A DNA stretch of 35,096 nucleotides, taken from BS750m-G4 sp964472195 (GTDB lineage Bacteria; Bacteroidota; Ignavibacteria; Tepidaquicellales; Tepidaquicellaceae). The position numbers and the translations under genes were made by a program. The DNA is taken from contig CAYYJH010000020.1 of the NCBI GenBank assembly GCA_964472195.1, positions 1 to 35,096 on the forward strand, in the 5' to 3' direction. This document shows, one piece after another, positions 1 to 7,445 of this stretch. The notes under the pieces are model-generated. The model worked only from the letters and a program-made list of their open reading frames with translations. It ran no database searches and had not been told where the DNA came from. The stretch's first letter is position 1; each line of letters opens with the position of its first letter.

Positions 1-19
1 AAGAACAAAAGAACACATG

Positions 20-44
20 AAAAAAAGCCCGCTTCTAGCGGGCT
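20..44 (-). terminator. Intrinsic terminator, duplicated copy
   Basis: Read on the minus strand, this is a 7-bp GC-rich stem (AGCCCGC/GCGGGCT, 5-base loop) followed by seven T. It is identical to the hairpin at 132-156 and lies downstream of the degenerate tRNA fragment at 64-100. Confidence 0.75.
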
Positions 45-63
45 GCTTTGCAAGCATTTAGGG

Positions 64-100
64 TGGAGCTAATCCCGACGCTTCGGGATGACCTTCTGAA
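64..100 (-). pseudogene. Degenerate tRNA-Ala 3' fragment with replaced T arm
   Basis: On the minus strand this keeps the 3' acceptor strand of the neighbouring tRNA-Ala (64-71) and the variable-loop/anticodon-stem bases (90-100). The T arm is replaced by the palindrome ATCCCGA-CGCT-TCGGGAT (as read on plus, 72-89), which lacks the TTCGA T-loop signature. The 5' half of the tRNA is absent. It therefore cannot be a normal tRNA. It is probably a remnant of the tandem duplication into which a dispersed palindrome was substituted. Confidence 0.65.
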
Positions 101-131
101 GAATTGTGATACAAGAACAAAAGAACACATG

Positions 132-156
132 AAAAAAAGCCCGCTTCTAGCGGGCT
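132..156 (-). terminator. Intrinsic terminator of tRNA-Ala
   Basis: Minus-strand stem AGCCCGC/GCGGGCT with a 5-base loop, followed by T7, 20 bases past the 3' end of the tRNA. It has the position and form of a rho-independent terminator for the tRNA transcript. Confidence 0.85.
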
Positions 157-175
157 GCTTTGCAAGCTTTTAGGG

Positions 176-248
176 TGGAGCTAAGCGGGGTCGAACCGCT
201 GACCTTCTGAATGCCATTCAGACGCTCTACCAACTGAGCTATAGCCCC
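176..248 (-). tRNA. tRNA-Ala(GGC): tRNA-Ala, anticodon GGC
   Basis: The 73-base minus-strand sequence folds as a complete cloverleaf: 7-bp acceptor, 4-bp D stem, 5-bp anticodon stem with loop ATGGCAT (anticodon GGC, decoding GCC/GCU), 5-base variable loop and 5-bp T stem with TTCGACC loop. The acceptor has the G3:U70 wobble pair, the identity element recognised by alanyl-tRNA synthetase. The discriminator is A. The following bases are CCC, so the CCA tail is not encoded and must be added by tRNA nucleotidyltransferase. Confidence 0.97.
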
Positions 249-453
249 ATAATATTTTTTAATAAAGATTAATTTATATATTTAAACAAAAAAATTCAAA
301 CCAAATTAATTTATATCCGGGTTAGATTTGCTCATTAAGTTAGGTATGAAATAAACTTAAAGTATAAAATTACTCATATATTGTTGAGACTCAATTAGTT
401 ATTTTTTAATTACGTAACAAAATCAGATTTGTTGTTATAAAAATAATTTATTA

Positions 454-951
454 ATGATTTCTTGTTTATTTATACATAAAAAAAATGTTGCTTCTTTATT
501 AGGAGTGCTGTTCTGCATTTCTCTGCTGTTCGAAACTAATTTATATTCCCAAACATTATGGGACATCGATATACAGGATGCAAAATCTCCCATGAGTTGG
601 CTGGTGAGCGATGGTTTGTATTCTAAAGAAGTTATTAAAGAAGGAGACTTCGATGGTATTCAATTTATTCCTACGGTTGGATTTGTTTTCTACATTAGTT
701 CAGCTGAAGTTGAACATCTATCAAACGTGTATGAATATTTAGTAAATCTGTTTGGAAAAGAGAATTTCAATAAGGATTATATATCTCAAAATCTAAAGAA
801 CAAAGGCAACGAAAAGAAACTGGAAGCTTCAATAAATGACGGAAGGAGTTTTGTTTTCCGTGAGTGGAAAAAGGATAATCTGATAATCAGATTATCCTGG
901 AATCAGTACAGGTTCTGGATTGAAGTGATCAACAGGGATTTTCAAAAATAA
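454..951 (+). CDS. Secreted or exported protein of unknown function, 165 aa
   Basis: I do not recognise the family. Residues 1-33 look like an export signal: basic HKK near residue 9, a hydrophobic stretch LLGVLFCISLLF, then a likely cleavage after NLYSQ. The mature part is about 130 residues, mixed alpha/beta, rich in aromatic residues, with a basic central helix (NLKNKGNEKKLE) and a C-terminal strand pattern (LIIRLSWNQYRFWIEVI). No catalytic motif is visible. ATG 454 is the only in-frame ATG before the mature region and no clear Shine-Dalgarno precedes it. It converges on the ABC transporter operon with only 25 bases between stop codons. A perfect 25-base palindrome lies inside its coding region at 873-897. 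Confidence 0.7.
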   Translation: MISCLFIHKKNVASLLGVLFCISLLFETNLYSQTLWDIDIQDAKSPMSWLVSDGLYSKEVIKEGDFDGIQFIPTVGFVFYISSAEVEHLSNVYEYLVNLFGKENFNKDYISQNLKNKGNEKKLEASINDGRSFVFREWKKDNLIIRLSWNQYRFWIEVINRDFQK

Positions 952-976
952 TACAAATTCCTTAATGAAATAATTA

Positions 977-2005
977 TTATGTCTCGGTAAGAACCTTGTC
1001 GTATTTTGTATAAGGGCAAGCTGCGTACTGTTCACCCGTTTTCTTTTCTAATGCTGGTATAAAATTAGCACATTCCGGTTTTGCTATCGGGCAGCGGTTT
1101 CTGAATACGCATCCGCTGGGTTTTTTTAATGGTGTGGGTACGTCTCCTTCTAAAATGATTCTTTCTTTATCTCTATATTTTGGGTTGGGAAGAGGTACCG
1201 CTGATAATAACGCTTTACTGTATGGATGAATCGGGTGGTGGTATATTTCTTTTCCTATACCTAATTCAAAAATTTTTCCTAAATACATAACTGCAATTCT
1301 TGAACTGATATGTTCTACGACTGAAAGGTCATGTGCAACAAACAAAATACTTAAATCAAATTCAGCTTGCAATTCCTGTAACAGGTTAATAACCTGGGCT
1401 TGTATAGAAACATCGAGTGCAGAGACGGGTTCATCTGCAATTATGAGTTTTGGGTTGGTTGACAAAGCTCTTGCAATTCCGATTCTCTGCCTCTGCCCGC
1501 CTGAAAATTCGTGAGGATATCTTTTTGATTGCTCAGCCTGTAAACCGACTTTATCTAAAAGCCAGGCGACCTTTTCTCGCCTTTCTTTCTTGCTCATTTT
1601 TGTATGATACAGTAAGGGTTCCTCGATAATTTGTCCAACAGACAATCTCGCATTTAATGATGAATAGGGATCCTGAAATATCATTTGTATATTTTTCCGG
1701 TATTTACGCATTTCTTTTCTGTTTAATGTAAGCAGATCTACTTCACCATAAGCTGAATTGAAAAATAGCGATCCGCCTATAGCAACATCAGGAGAACCAA
1801 ATTTTAATATATTAAGAATAGCTTTTCCTACAGTAGATTTACCGCAGCCAGATTCACCTACAAGTCCTAATGTTTCTCCCTTTCGTATATCAAAACTAAT
1901 ATCATCGACCGCTTCAATTTCAGCAACCTTTGTTAAGAATAATCCACCAGTAACAGGGAATTTCACAGTTAAATTTCTGATCTCAATTAAGTTTTCAGGA
2001 TTCAT
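977..2005 (-). CDS. oppF: Peptide ABC transporter ATPase, OppF/DppF type
   Basis: One of two cytoplasmic ATPases that power peptide or peptide-conjugate import. Walker A (GESGCGKST) lies at about residues 50-58, the ABC signature FSGGQRQR at 167-174 and Walker B LIIADE at 187-192, followed by the D-loop SALD. The C-terminal extension has the cysteine pattern of the oligopeptide/dipeptide family tail (GCVFRNRC, then PEC and a final C near residue 330), which binds an iron-sulfur cluster in characterised relatives. At 342 aa it has the usual full length. It is the last gene of the minus-strand operon, 33 bases after oppD. ATPase identity is sure; the transported substrate is not shown. Confidence 0.93.
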   Translation of the reverse strand: MNPENLIEIRNLTVKFPVTGGLFLTKVAEIEAVDDISFDIRKGETLGLVGESGCGKSTVGKAILNILKFGSPDVAIGGSLFFNSAYGEVDLLTLNRKEMRKYRKNIQMIFQDPYSSLNARLSVGQIIEEPLLYHTKMSKKERREKVAWLLDKVGLQAEQSKRYPHEFSGGQRQRIGIARALSTNPKLIIADEPVSALDVSIQAQVINLLQELQAEFDLSILFVAHDLSVVEHISSRIAVMYLGKIFELGIGKEIYHHPIHPYSKALLSAVPLPNPKYRDKERIILEGDVPTPLKKPSGCVFRNRCPIAKPECANFIPALEKKTGEQYAACPYTKYDKVLTET

Positions 2006-2038
2006 TATGATATAATTATTTATCTTTATTTCATTCTT

Positions 2039-3064
2039 TTAAAAAAGGTGACATCTTACAAAATGTCCGGGATTTATTTCTTTCAATTCAGGTTCGTTTT
2101 CCCAACATTCATCCATGACTTCTGTACACCTCGTGCAGAATTTGCATCCTTTAGGTAAATCAAGTATATGCGGGATTAGTCCTGGAATTGCGTGTAATTT
2201 TTCTTTTGTATCTTTTTTAGGATCAGGTAAAGAACCTAACAGTCCGATTGTATATGGATGTTTGGGATTATCAAAGATCTCAAATATATCGCCGATTTCC
2301 TGGAACTTTCCGCCGTACATAACAATGACTCTGTCACAAATTTCCGCAACAACTCCAAGGTTATGTGTGATTAAAAGAATAGCCGCTTCCTTTTTTTCAT
2401 TTTTAATTTTCACCATCAGGTCGAGTATCTGTGCCTGAATGGTAACATCTAAAGCTGTTGTGGGTTCGTCTGCAATCAGTAATGAAGGTTCACAAGCAAG
2501 TGCCATTGCTATCATTACTCTTTGTCTCATCCCACCACTGAATTGGTGTGGATAATCTTTCATCCTTTTTCTTGCATCCGGGATTCCAACTAAATCAAGC
2601 ATTGCTACAGATTTTTCAAATGCTTCTTCTTTATCGATGTCCTGATGCCGAAGAAGAACTTCCATAACCTGCTTACCGATTTTAAGAACTGGATTTAGAG
2701 AAGTAAGAGGTTCCTGAAAGATCATTGTGATTTCGTTTCCTCTATAGTTTTTCATTTCTTCGATAGATAATGCTAACATATCAACACCTTTGAAGTAAAT
2801 TTCACCTCCAACGATTTTCCCGGGAGGGTCAGGTATTAATCTCAATAGAGAATTTGCAGTTACTGATTTACCTGAACCGGACTCTCCAACTATTCCTAAT
2901 ACTTCTCCTTCATAAATATTGAAGCTGACATCGTCTACCGCTTTAGCAGGAACCTTTCCTTTTACTTTCACGCCATTGGTTTTATCCTCCATTTTCTTTT
3001 CAATTCCTTCCACAAAGAAATACGTTCGGAGGTTTTTTACTTCAACTAATTTTTTCTTATCCAT
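2039..3064 (-). CDS. oppD: Peptide ABC transporter ATPase, OppD/DppD type
   Basis: Second nucleotide-binding subunit of the importer. Walker A GESGSGKSV is at about 60-68, signature FSGGMRQRV at 175-183, Walker B LLIADE at 195-200, and the C-terminal cysteine-rich tail starts at GCKFCTRC with further EC and RC. Residues 20-40 form a charged insert (many K, with E and D) between the first strand and the AVDDVSF segment, longer than in most OppD proteins. In YejF of E. coli the two ATPases are fused in one chain; here they are separate adjacent genes. It lies 50 bases downstream of the YejE-like permease in the same operon. Confidence 0.93.
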   Translation of the reverse strand: MDKKKLVEVKNLRTYFFVEGIEKKMEDKTNGVKVKGKVPAKAVDDVSFNIYEGEVLGIVGESGSGKSVTANSLLRLIPDPPGKIVGGEIYFKGVDMLALSIEEMKNYRGNEITMIFQEPLTSLNPVLKIGKQVMEVLLRHQDIDKEEAFEKSVAMLDLVGIPDARKRMKDYPHQFSGGMRQRVMIAMALACEPSLLIADEPTTALDVTIQAQILDLMVKIKNEKKEAAILLITHNLGVVAEICDRVIVMYGGKFQEIGDIFEIFDNPKHPYTIGLLGSLPDPKKDTKEKLHAIPGLIPHILDLPKGCKFCTRCTEVMDECWENEPELKEINPGHFVRCHLF

Positions 3065-3114
3065 ATTCTAAATAATTTTTCTGATCAACTCATTTTAGAT
3101 TAATTTTTTTATTT

Positions 3115-4254
3115 TTATCTCAGTCTTGAGTATACTTTGGGATCGAAAGCTTCTCTTACTGCTTCCCCAATAAAAACAATTCCAAGCAGAGAAATAAATA
3201 ATGCAATTAATGGGGTAGTTAATAACCACCAGTTGTTTACATCTGACAAACCCTGATTCATTAATTGTCCCCAGCTTGGTGTTGGTGGTGGTAATCCAAA
3301 TCCGAGATAATCTAATGCGACCAAGACAGAAATATTTGCCACAATTCTAAAAGGAGCTAAAGAAATTATAGGTGTTAATGAATTAGGTAATATATGCTTT
3401 AGAATTACTGTCCTGTTCTTTGCACCCATTGAAACAGCAGCCGAGACGTATTCCCTGGCTTTTTCTCTATAAAATTCTCCCCTTATATAAAAAGTAATGC
3501 CTATCCAATTAAATAAATTAAGAACAAAAACAAGTATGATAAAATTTGGCTGTACTATAGAACTCACAATAATAATGACATAAAAGAAAGGCAGGGTAGC
3601 CCAAATCTCAATTAATCTTTGACCCAGGATATCAAATTTCCCCCCGAAATAACCAAGTGCTGCTCCTATCATAGTTCCAATTGAATAGCTAACGAGAGTT
3701 ACAATAAGAGCAAACGATAATGAAATATTAAATCCATAAAGGAGCCTTGCAAAAACATCTCGCCCCCGGTCATCTGTCCCGCAAATATGAGCTGTTGATG
3801 GAGTGTGTGGGGGTGAACCTTCCAATTCATCCAGCAGATTTTCATTTGGTCCGTATGGATATAAAGGCATGATAACCCAATTATCACTATCATCGTTTTT
3901 AAACTTTGCATTTAATAATCTATAATTTGCTTCACCGGGAATATCCTGTCCAAATTTTTCTGCTGCATAATAGTTAAAAATAGGAAAATAATATTCACCC
4001 TCATAGTGCACTATGAGAGCATCTTTATTAACTAATAAAGGTAAAACAAAAGATATAATATATGCAGTTAAGATGATTATAAAAGCATAATAACCTCTTT
4101 TCAGAGTTTTAAACTTCTTCCATCTTTTCCTGAATATGGATGTTGATACATCCTTCTTTTTCTTTTTGTCTTTTTTGAGTGATTCCTTTACACGGGAAAA
4201 TTCTTTCAGATTATACTCTTCAGAATTATTATTATTTTTTAAATTTCCACTCAT
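3115..4254 (-). CDS. yejE: ABC transporter permease, YejE/OppC-like
   Basis: Inner-membrane permease of the importer, 379 aa. An N-terminal cytoplasmic region rich in Lys (to about residue 50) precedes the first membrane helix at about 53-75, a periplasmic region of about 90 residues, and then five helices of the BPD_transp_1 domain. The motif GTDDRGRDVFARLLYG before the domain and the EAA loop (YVSAAVSMGAKNRTVILKH) are clear. The string DYLGFGLPPPTPSWGQL and the end IGEAVREAFDPK resemble YejE more than OppC. Twenty bases separate it from yejB. The protein is complete. Family placement by remembered motifs is good; substrate (oligopeptide, or peptide-nucleotide as for microcin C) is unknown. 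Confidence 0.9.
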   Translation of the reverse strand: MSGNLKNNNNSEEYNLKEFSRVKESLKKDKKKKKDVSTSIFRKRWKKFKTLKRGYYAFIIILTAYIISFVLPLLVNKDALIVHYEGEYYFPIFNYYAAEKFGQDIPGEANYRLLNAKFKNDDSDNWVIMPLYPYGPNENLLDELEGSPPHTPSTAHICGTDDRGRDVFARLLYGFNISLSFALIVTLVSYSIGTMIGAALGYFGGKFDILGQRLIEIWATLPFFYVIIIVSSIVQPNFIILVFVLNLFNWIGITFYIRGEFYREKAREYVSAAVSMGAKNRTVILKHILPNSLTPIISLAPFRIVANISVLVALDYLGFGLPPPTPSWGQLMNQGLSDVNNWWLLTTPLIALFISLLGIVFIGEAVREAFDPKVYSRLR

Positions 4255-4273
4255 AAATATAAAATATTATTAA

Positions 4274-5317
4274 TTATTTAAATCTAATTCGGGGATCGAT
4301 AATTGCATAAAATATATCCGATATTATATTACCGACCAACATTAGTAAACTTGCTATTACCAGGATTCCCATTGTTACAGGGTAATCTCTATTTAATATT
4401 GATTTGTAGCTAAGCAGACCCATACCATCAATGTTAAAGACCTTTTCAATTAATATGCTTCCCATCAAAACTAACGATAAAAAGTGACCCAAACCCGTTG
4501 CAAGTGGAATCATAGAATTTCGGAAGACATGTCCGAATATAACTCTCTTTTCAGAAAGACCTTTTGCAAAAGCAGTTTTTACATAATCCTGGCTCAGGTT
4601 TTCAATTACAGAATTCTTCGTAAGTATTGTTAGAGTAGCAAACATATTTACCAAATAAGCCAGAACAGGTAGAATTGTATGATAGAGCTGGTCCCATACT
4701 TGTTCAGGAAAAGATAAATACGCAAAATCATCAGAACGGAATCCACCCAGGGGGAATACATCCCAGAAACTACCTCCTCCGAAAAGAACTAGCATCAAAC
4801 CACCTAAAGCCCAGCCTGGGATTGCATACCCCATGAAAACAATAACAGAAGAAGCAAAATCGAATGTTGAACCGTTTTTAACAGCTTTAGCTATGCCAAG
4901 TGGGACACATACTAAGTAAGACATAGTATATCCTATTAATCCGAAATAAATCGATATAGGAAACCTGCTTATGATGACATCCCAGACAGGCTCAGCATAT
5001 ACATAGGATTTACCTAAGTTAAGAGTCATCAAATTTCCGAGCCATCTTAAATATCTTAAGTGAATTGGTAAATCAAAGCCATAATATTTTTTCATTTCTT
5101 TCAAAGCAGACTCAGGAATATTAATTGTTCCACCAGTACCTCCTGTTTGAGTGGATACTTCTCCAGTAGAAAGAGAACCTCCCATTCCTCGAAGTTTCAT
5201 TAACTCCATTTCTAATGGTCCACCGGGGACGACTTGCAGGATACAAAATACTAATATCGTGATTCCTAAAAATGTGGGGATGATAAGGAGGAACCTTCTG
5301 ATAAAATAAAATGTCAT
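4274..5317 (-). CDS. yejB: ABC transporter permease, YejB/OppB-like
   Basis: Partner permease, 347 aa, with a classic OppB N-terminus (RRFLLIIPTFLGITILVFCI, then VPGGP). Several stretches recall YejB closely: GYAIPGWALGGLMLVLFGGG, FPLGGFRSDDF, LTKNSVIENLSQDYV, the EAA loop AKGLSEKRVIFGHVFRN and the end LLSYKSILNRDYPV with DPRIRF. A Gly/Thr-rich insert (residues about 44-63) lies in the first periplasmic loop. It is separated from the upstream binding-protein gene by 148 bases that contain a long perfect stem-loop, while downstream genes follow closely. Confidence 0.92.
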   Translation of the reverse strand: MTFYFIRRFLLIIPTFLGITILVFCILQVVPGGPLEMELMKLRGMGGSLSTGEVSTQTGGTGGTINIPESALKEMKKYYGFDLPIHLRYLRWLGNLMTLNLGKSYVYAEPVWDVIISRFPISIYFGLIGYTMSYLVCVPLGIAKAVKNGSTFDFASSVIVFMGYAIPGWALGGLMLVLFGGGSFWDVFPLGGFRSDDFAYLSFPEQVWDQLYHTILPVLAYLVNMFATLTILTKNSVIENLSQDYVKTAFAKGLSEKRVIFGHVFRNSMIPLATGLGHFLSLVLMGSILIEKVFNIDGMGLLSYKSILNRDYPVTMGILVIASLLMLVGNIISDIFYAIIDPRIRFK

Positions 5318-5347
5318 AATATTAATTAAATTTCGTCACTTAGTTAG

Positions 5348-5402
5348 ATAAAGAACCTAAAGAATTTATTATGAAATATTTAATCGTCTTTAGGTTCTTT
5401 AT
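5348..5402 (-). promoter_or_regulatory. Long intercistronic stem-loop between binding protein and permease genes
   Basis: Two perfectly complementary 16-base arms, ATAAAGAACCTAAAGA at 5348-5363 and its inverse at 5387-5402, are separated by a 23-base AT-rich loop. It is not followed by a T run on the minus strand, so it does not look like a simple terminator. In other binding-protein operons such structures protect the upstream message from 3' exonucleases, giving more binding protein than permease; that role is inferred here from position. Confidence 0.6.
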
Positions 5403-5465
5403 GTAAGAATATCAAAGTTATTTTCTTATTTATACTTGTTAGAATATGACTATTTTATAAATCAA

Positions 5466-7391
5466 TTATTCTTTTGACTCTTCTTTATCCCGTTTTTCTT
5501 TCAAATCAAGCCAGTACTTTTGGTCTATTTCACCTTGTTCAAGTGTAATACCCTTATCTTTCTTTGCTTCATCATATTCTGCAGCTTTTTCCGGATCATT
5601 CCACCAGAGAATTGGAATTCTTAAATAATCTTCTCTTTTAGGTAACATCCATATTGGATAGCCGAATTTATTTTGGAATGTTATTCTTTGATAGGGCATA
5701 TACCAACCGAATGCATACGGTTGTAATGAAGTCGCAATGAAATCTATTTCACGAATGATTTTTATTCTTTCTTCATTGTCGAATGAGGCGTTATATTTTA
5801 AGCAGAGTTCATCAATTCTTGTATCCTTGATTCCGGGCCAGTTTGTTGTATTTGGCTCATCTGCGGTTCCAGGACCCATTGAACTTTCGGGATTCGGAAA
5901 GTATAACCCACCCCAATTTATGGTAATGAATTCAAAATTTCTTTCGTTGCCAAGTTTGAAAGATGTTGAGCCGTCAAGCTGACGAAGGCTTAACTTAATT
6001 CCAACTTTTTTTAAGTCTTCCTGAAATATTGTAAGATATCTGTCAGCTCCGGGATTACCGTACGGTAATTCAACTTCGAAAACCTTACCGTCTTTAACTA
6101 AGTATCCTTCTTCGTTTTTTTCTGACCATCCTGCTTCTGCTAATAATTTTATAGCCTTATCAATATTGAAATGTATCTTTGGATTGTTTGGATTTTCATA
6201 TACTGAACCAGGGAAAAATGAATATATCGGAAAGTATGCGTTGAAGAATAGTTTTTCGTTAAATAACTCACGATTGTATAAATGTGCAATTGCCTGTCGT
6301 ATTTTCAAATCATTAAAAGGAGGTTTTCTCATATTAAAACAGATTCCTGATACACCGTTAGGATTTTCATTATATACTTTTCTCTTTAGGACTAATCCTC
6401 TTTTATAATCTTCAAAATCAAACCTTTCTTCCCACCATTGAGCTCTTCCAATATTGATTACATCAATATCTCCCTTTTTGAATTTTTCAAATTCTAATGA
6501 TTGATCTGTTATAACGTCGAATCTTACCAGATCAAAATTAAATAAACCTGTGTTAAATTTTTCATCTTCTGCCCAATAGTCACTTCTACGTCTCAATGAT
6601 ATATTCTTTCCTTTTTGTATATCTTTTTCATCAATTAAGTATGGTCCGCTTCCAGGTATAAATTTCATCTGGTACTTTTCCAGATATTCGGAACCAGTGA
6701 TATTACCAATATAATGGGCAGGCAAAATAAACATTCCAGAGAAATATAGAAATTGTCTCCAGTTTAGCTGTTTTGATTTTACTGAAACAATATACATACT
6801 TTCCGCAACGGGTTCCTCAAATGTTCCATAAAGAATATTCGAATAAGCTTCTAATATACCTGGATCGACAAGTAATTTCCACGTCGCAATAACATCTTCA
6901 GACGTTACCCTCTTCCCATCTGCCCATCTTGCTTTGGGATTTATCCTGAATGTAAACTTCATTTTATCATCTGATATTTTCCAGTGTGTAGCAAGGTTTG
7001 GTATAAAAACGTCTTCAACAGGATCTAATTGTAAAAGTGTTTCGTACATCATCTGCTGAGCAATTCTATTTAAATATGAATTTGCGTCTTTGCCTTCAGT
7101 TCTTAGAGTAGAAGGGAAATCAGGGATTGACATGACTATACTTCCGCCTTTTACAGCATCAGGAGATCCTAAGAGATTGTAGTCTGTTTTTGTTTCCCAG
7201 CCTTCTCCAGTGAAGCCTTCACCGCCCAATTCTGCCGGGACATTTGGATCAGCTCCTGGTGGAACGTTGAATTCTTTAATTGAAACTGGTTTTGTATCGA
7301 ATACTTTCTTTCTTTTTTGACCGCAACTAATGATGAAAGAAGAAGTAAGTAACAGAATGATTGAGTAAAGAAAAATTTTATTGAGTCTCAT
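5466..7391 (-). CDS. Periplasmic solute-binding lipoprotein, family 5 (second copy)
   Basis: 641-aa SBP_bac_5-type binding protein for the ABC importer. The signal peptide ends in the lipobox FIISC with Cys at 23, so the mature protein is lipid-anchored. A linker containing PPGADPNVPAELGGEGFTGE precedes the fold, then KGGSIVMSIPDFP, the DPVEDVFIPNLATHWKISDD segment and RINPKARWADGKRVTSEDVIATWKLL, typical of the family. The usual gene length for OppA/YejA is about 540-610, so this is slightly long because of the linker and a charged C-terminus. It is a tandem paralogue of the gene at 7446-9371, with 54 bases between. The ligand is unknown. Confidence 0.92.
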   Translation of the reverse strand: MRLNKIFLYSIILLLTSSFIISCGQKRKKVFDTKPVSIKEFNVPPGADPNVPAELGGEGFTGEGWETKTDYNLLGSPDAVKGGSIVMSIPDFPSTLRTEGKDANSYLNRIAQQMMYETLLQLDPVEDVFIPNLATHWKISDDKMKFTFRINPKARWADGKRVTSEDVIATWKLLVDPGILEAYSNILYGTFEEPVAESMYIVSVKSKQLNWRQFLYFSGMFILPAHYIGNITGSEYLEKYQMKFIPGSGPYLIDEKDIQKGKNISLRRRSDYWAEDEKFNTGLFNFDLVRFDVITDQSLEFEKFKKGDIDVINIGRAQWWEERFDFEDYKRGLVLKRKVYNENPNGVSGICFNMRKPPFNDLKIRQAIAHLYNRELFNEKLFFNAYFPIYSFFPGSVYENPNNPKIHFNIDKAIKLLAEAGWSEKNEEGYLVKDGKVFEVELPYGNPGADRYLTIFQEDLKKVGIKLSLRQLDGSTSFKLGNERNFEFITINWGGLYFPNPESSMGPGTADEPNTTNWPGIKDTRIDELCLKYNASFDNEERIKIIREIDFIATSLQPYAFGWYMPYQRITFQNKFGYPIWMLPKREDYLRIPILWWNDPEKAAEYDEAKKDKGITLEQGEIDQKYWLDLKEKRDKEESKE

Positions 7392-7445
7392 AATATTGGT
7401 TTAGTTCAGATTAATAGTTGGTTTAATATTTAATTATACTGCAGA

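Larger units (their letters stand above)
1..184. repeat. Tandem direct duplication of a tRNA 3' end plus terminator
   Basis: Bases 1-72 are repeated almost exactly at 113-184 (offset 112; one visible difference in the A/T run near 55-58 versus 167-170). Each copy holds the same minus-strand terminator hairpin and the last bases of a tRNA-Ala. The right copy runs into an intact tRNA; the left copy diverges in the T arm and then shares another 11 bases (90-100 with 201-211). The repeat lies at the very edge of the window, so an assembly artefact at a contig end cannot be excluded. Confidence 0.85.

Noticed and set aside
321..336. Sigma-54 promoter before the secreted 165-aa protein
   Set aside because: The GG and GC dinucleotides are one base too close for a -24/-12 promoter.
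1758..2015. Plus-strand ORF opposite the OppF gene
   Set aside because: It is antisense to the P-loop region of a well-supported gene and its translation has no family signature.
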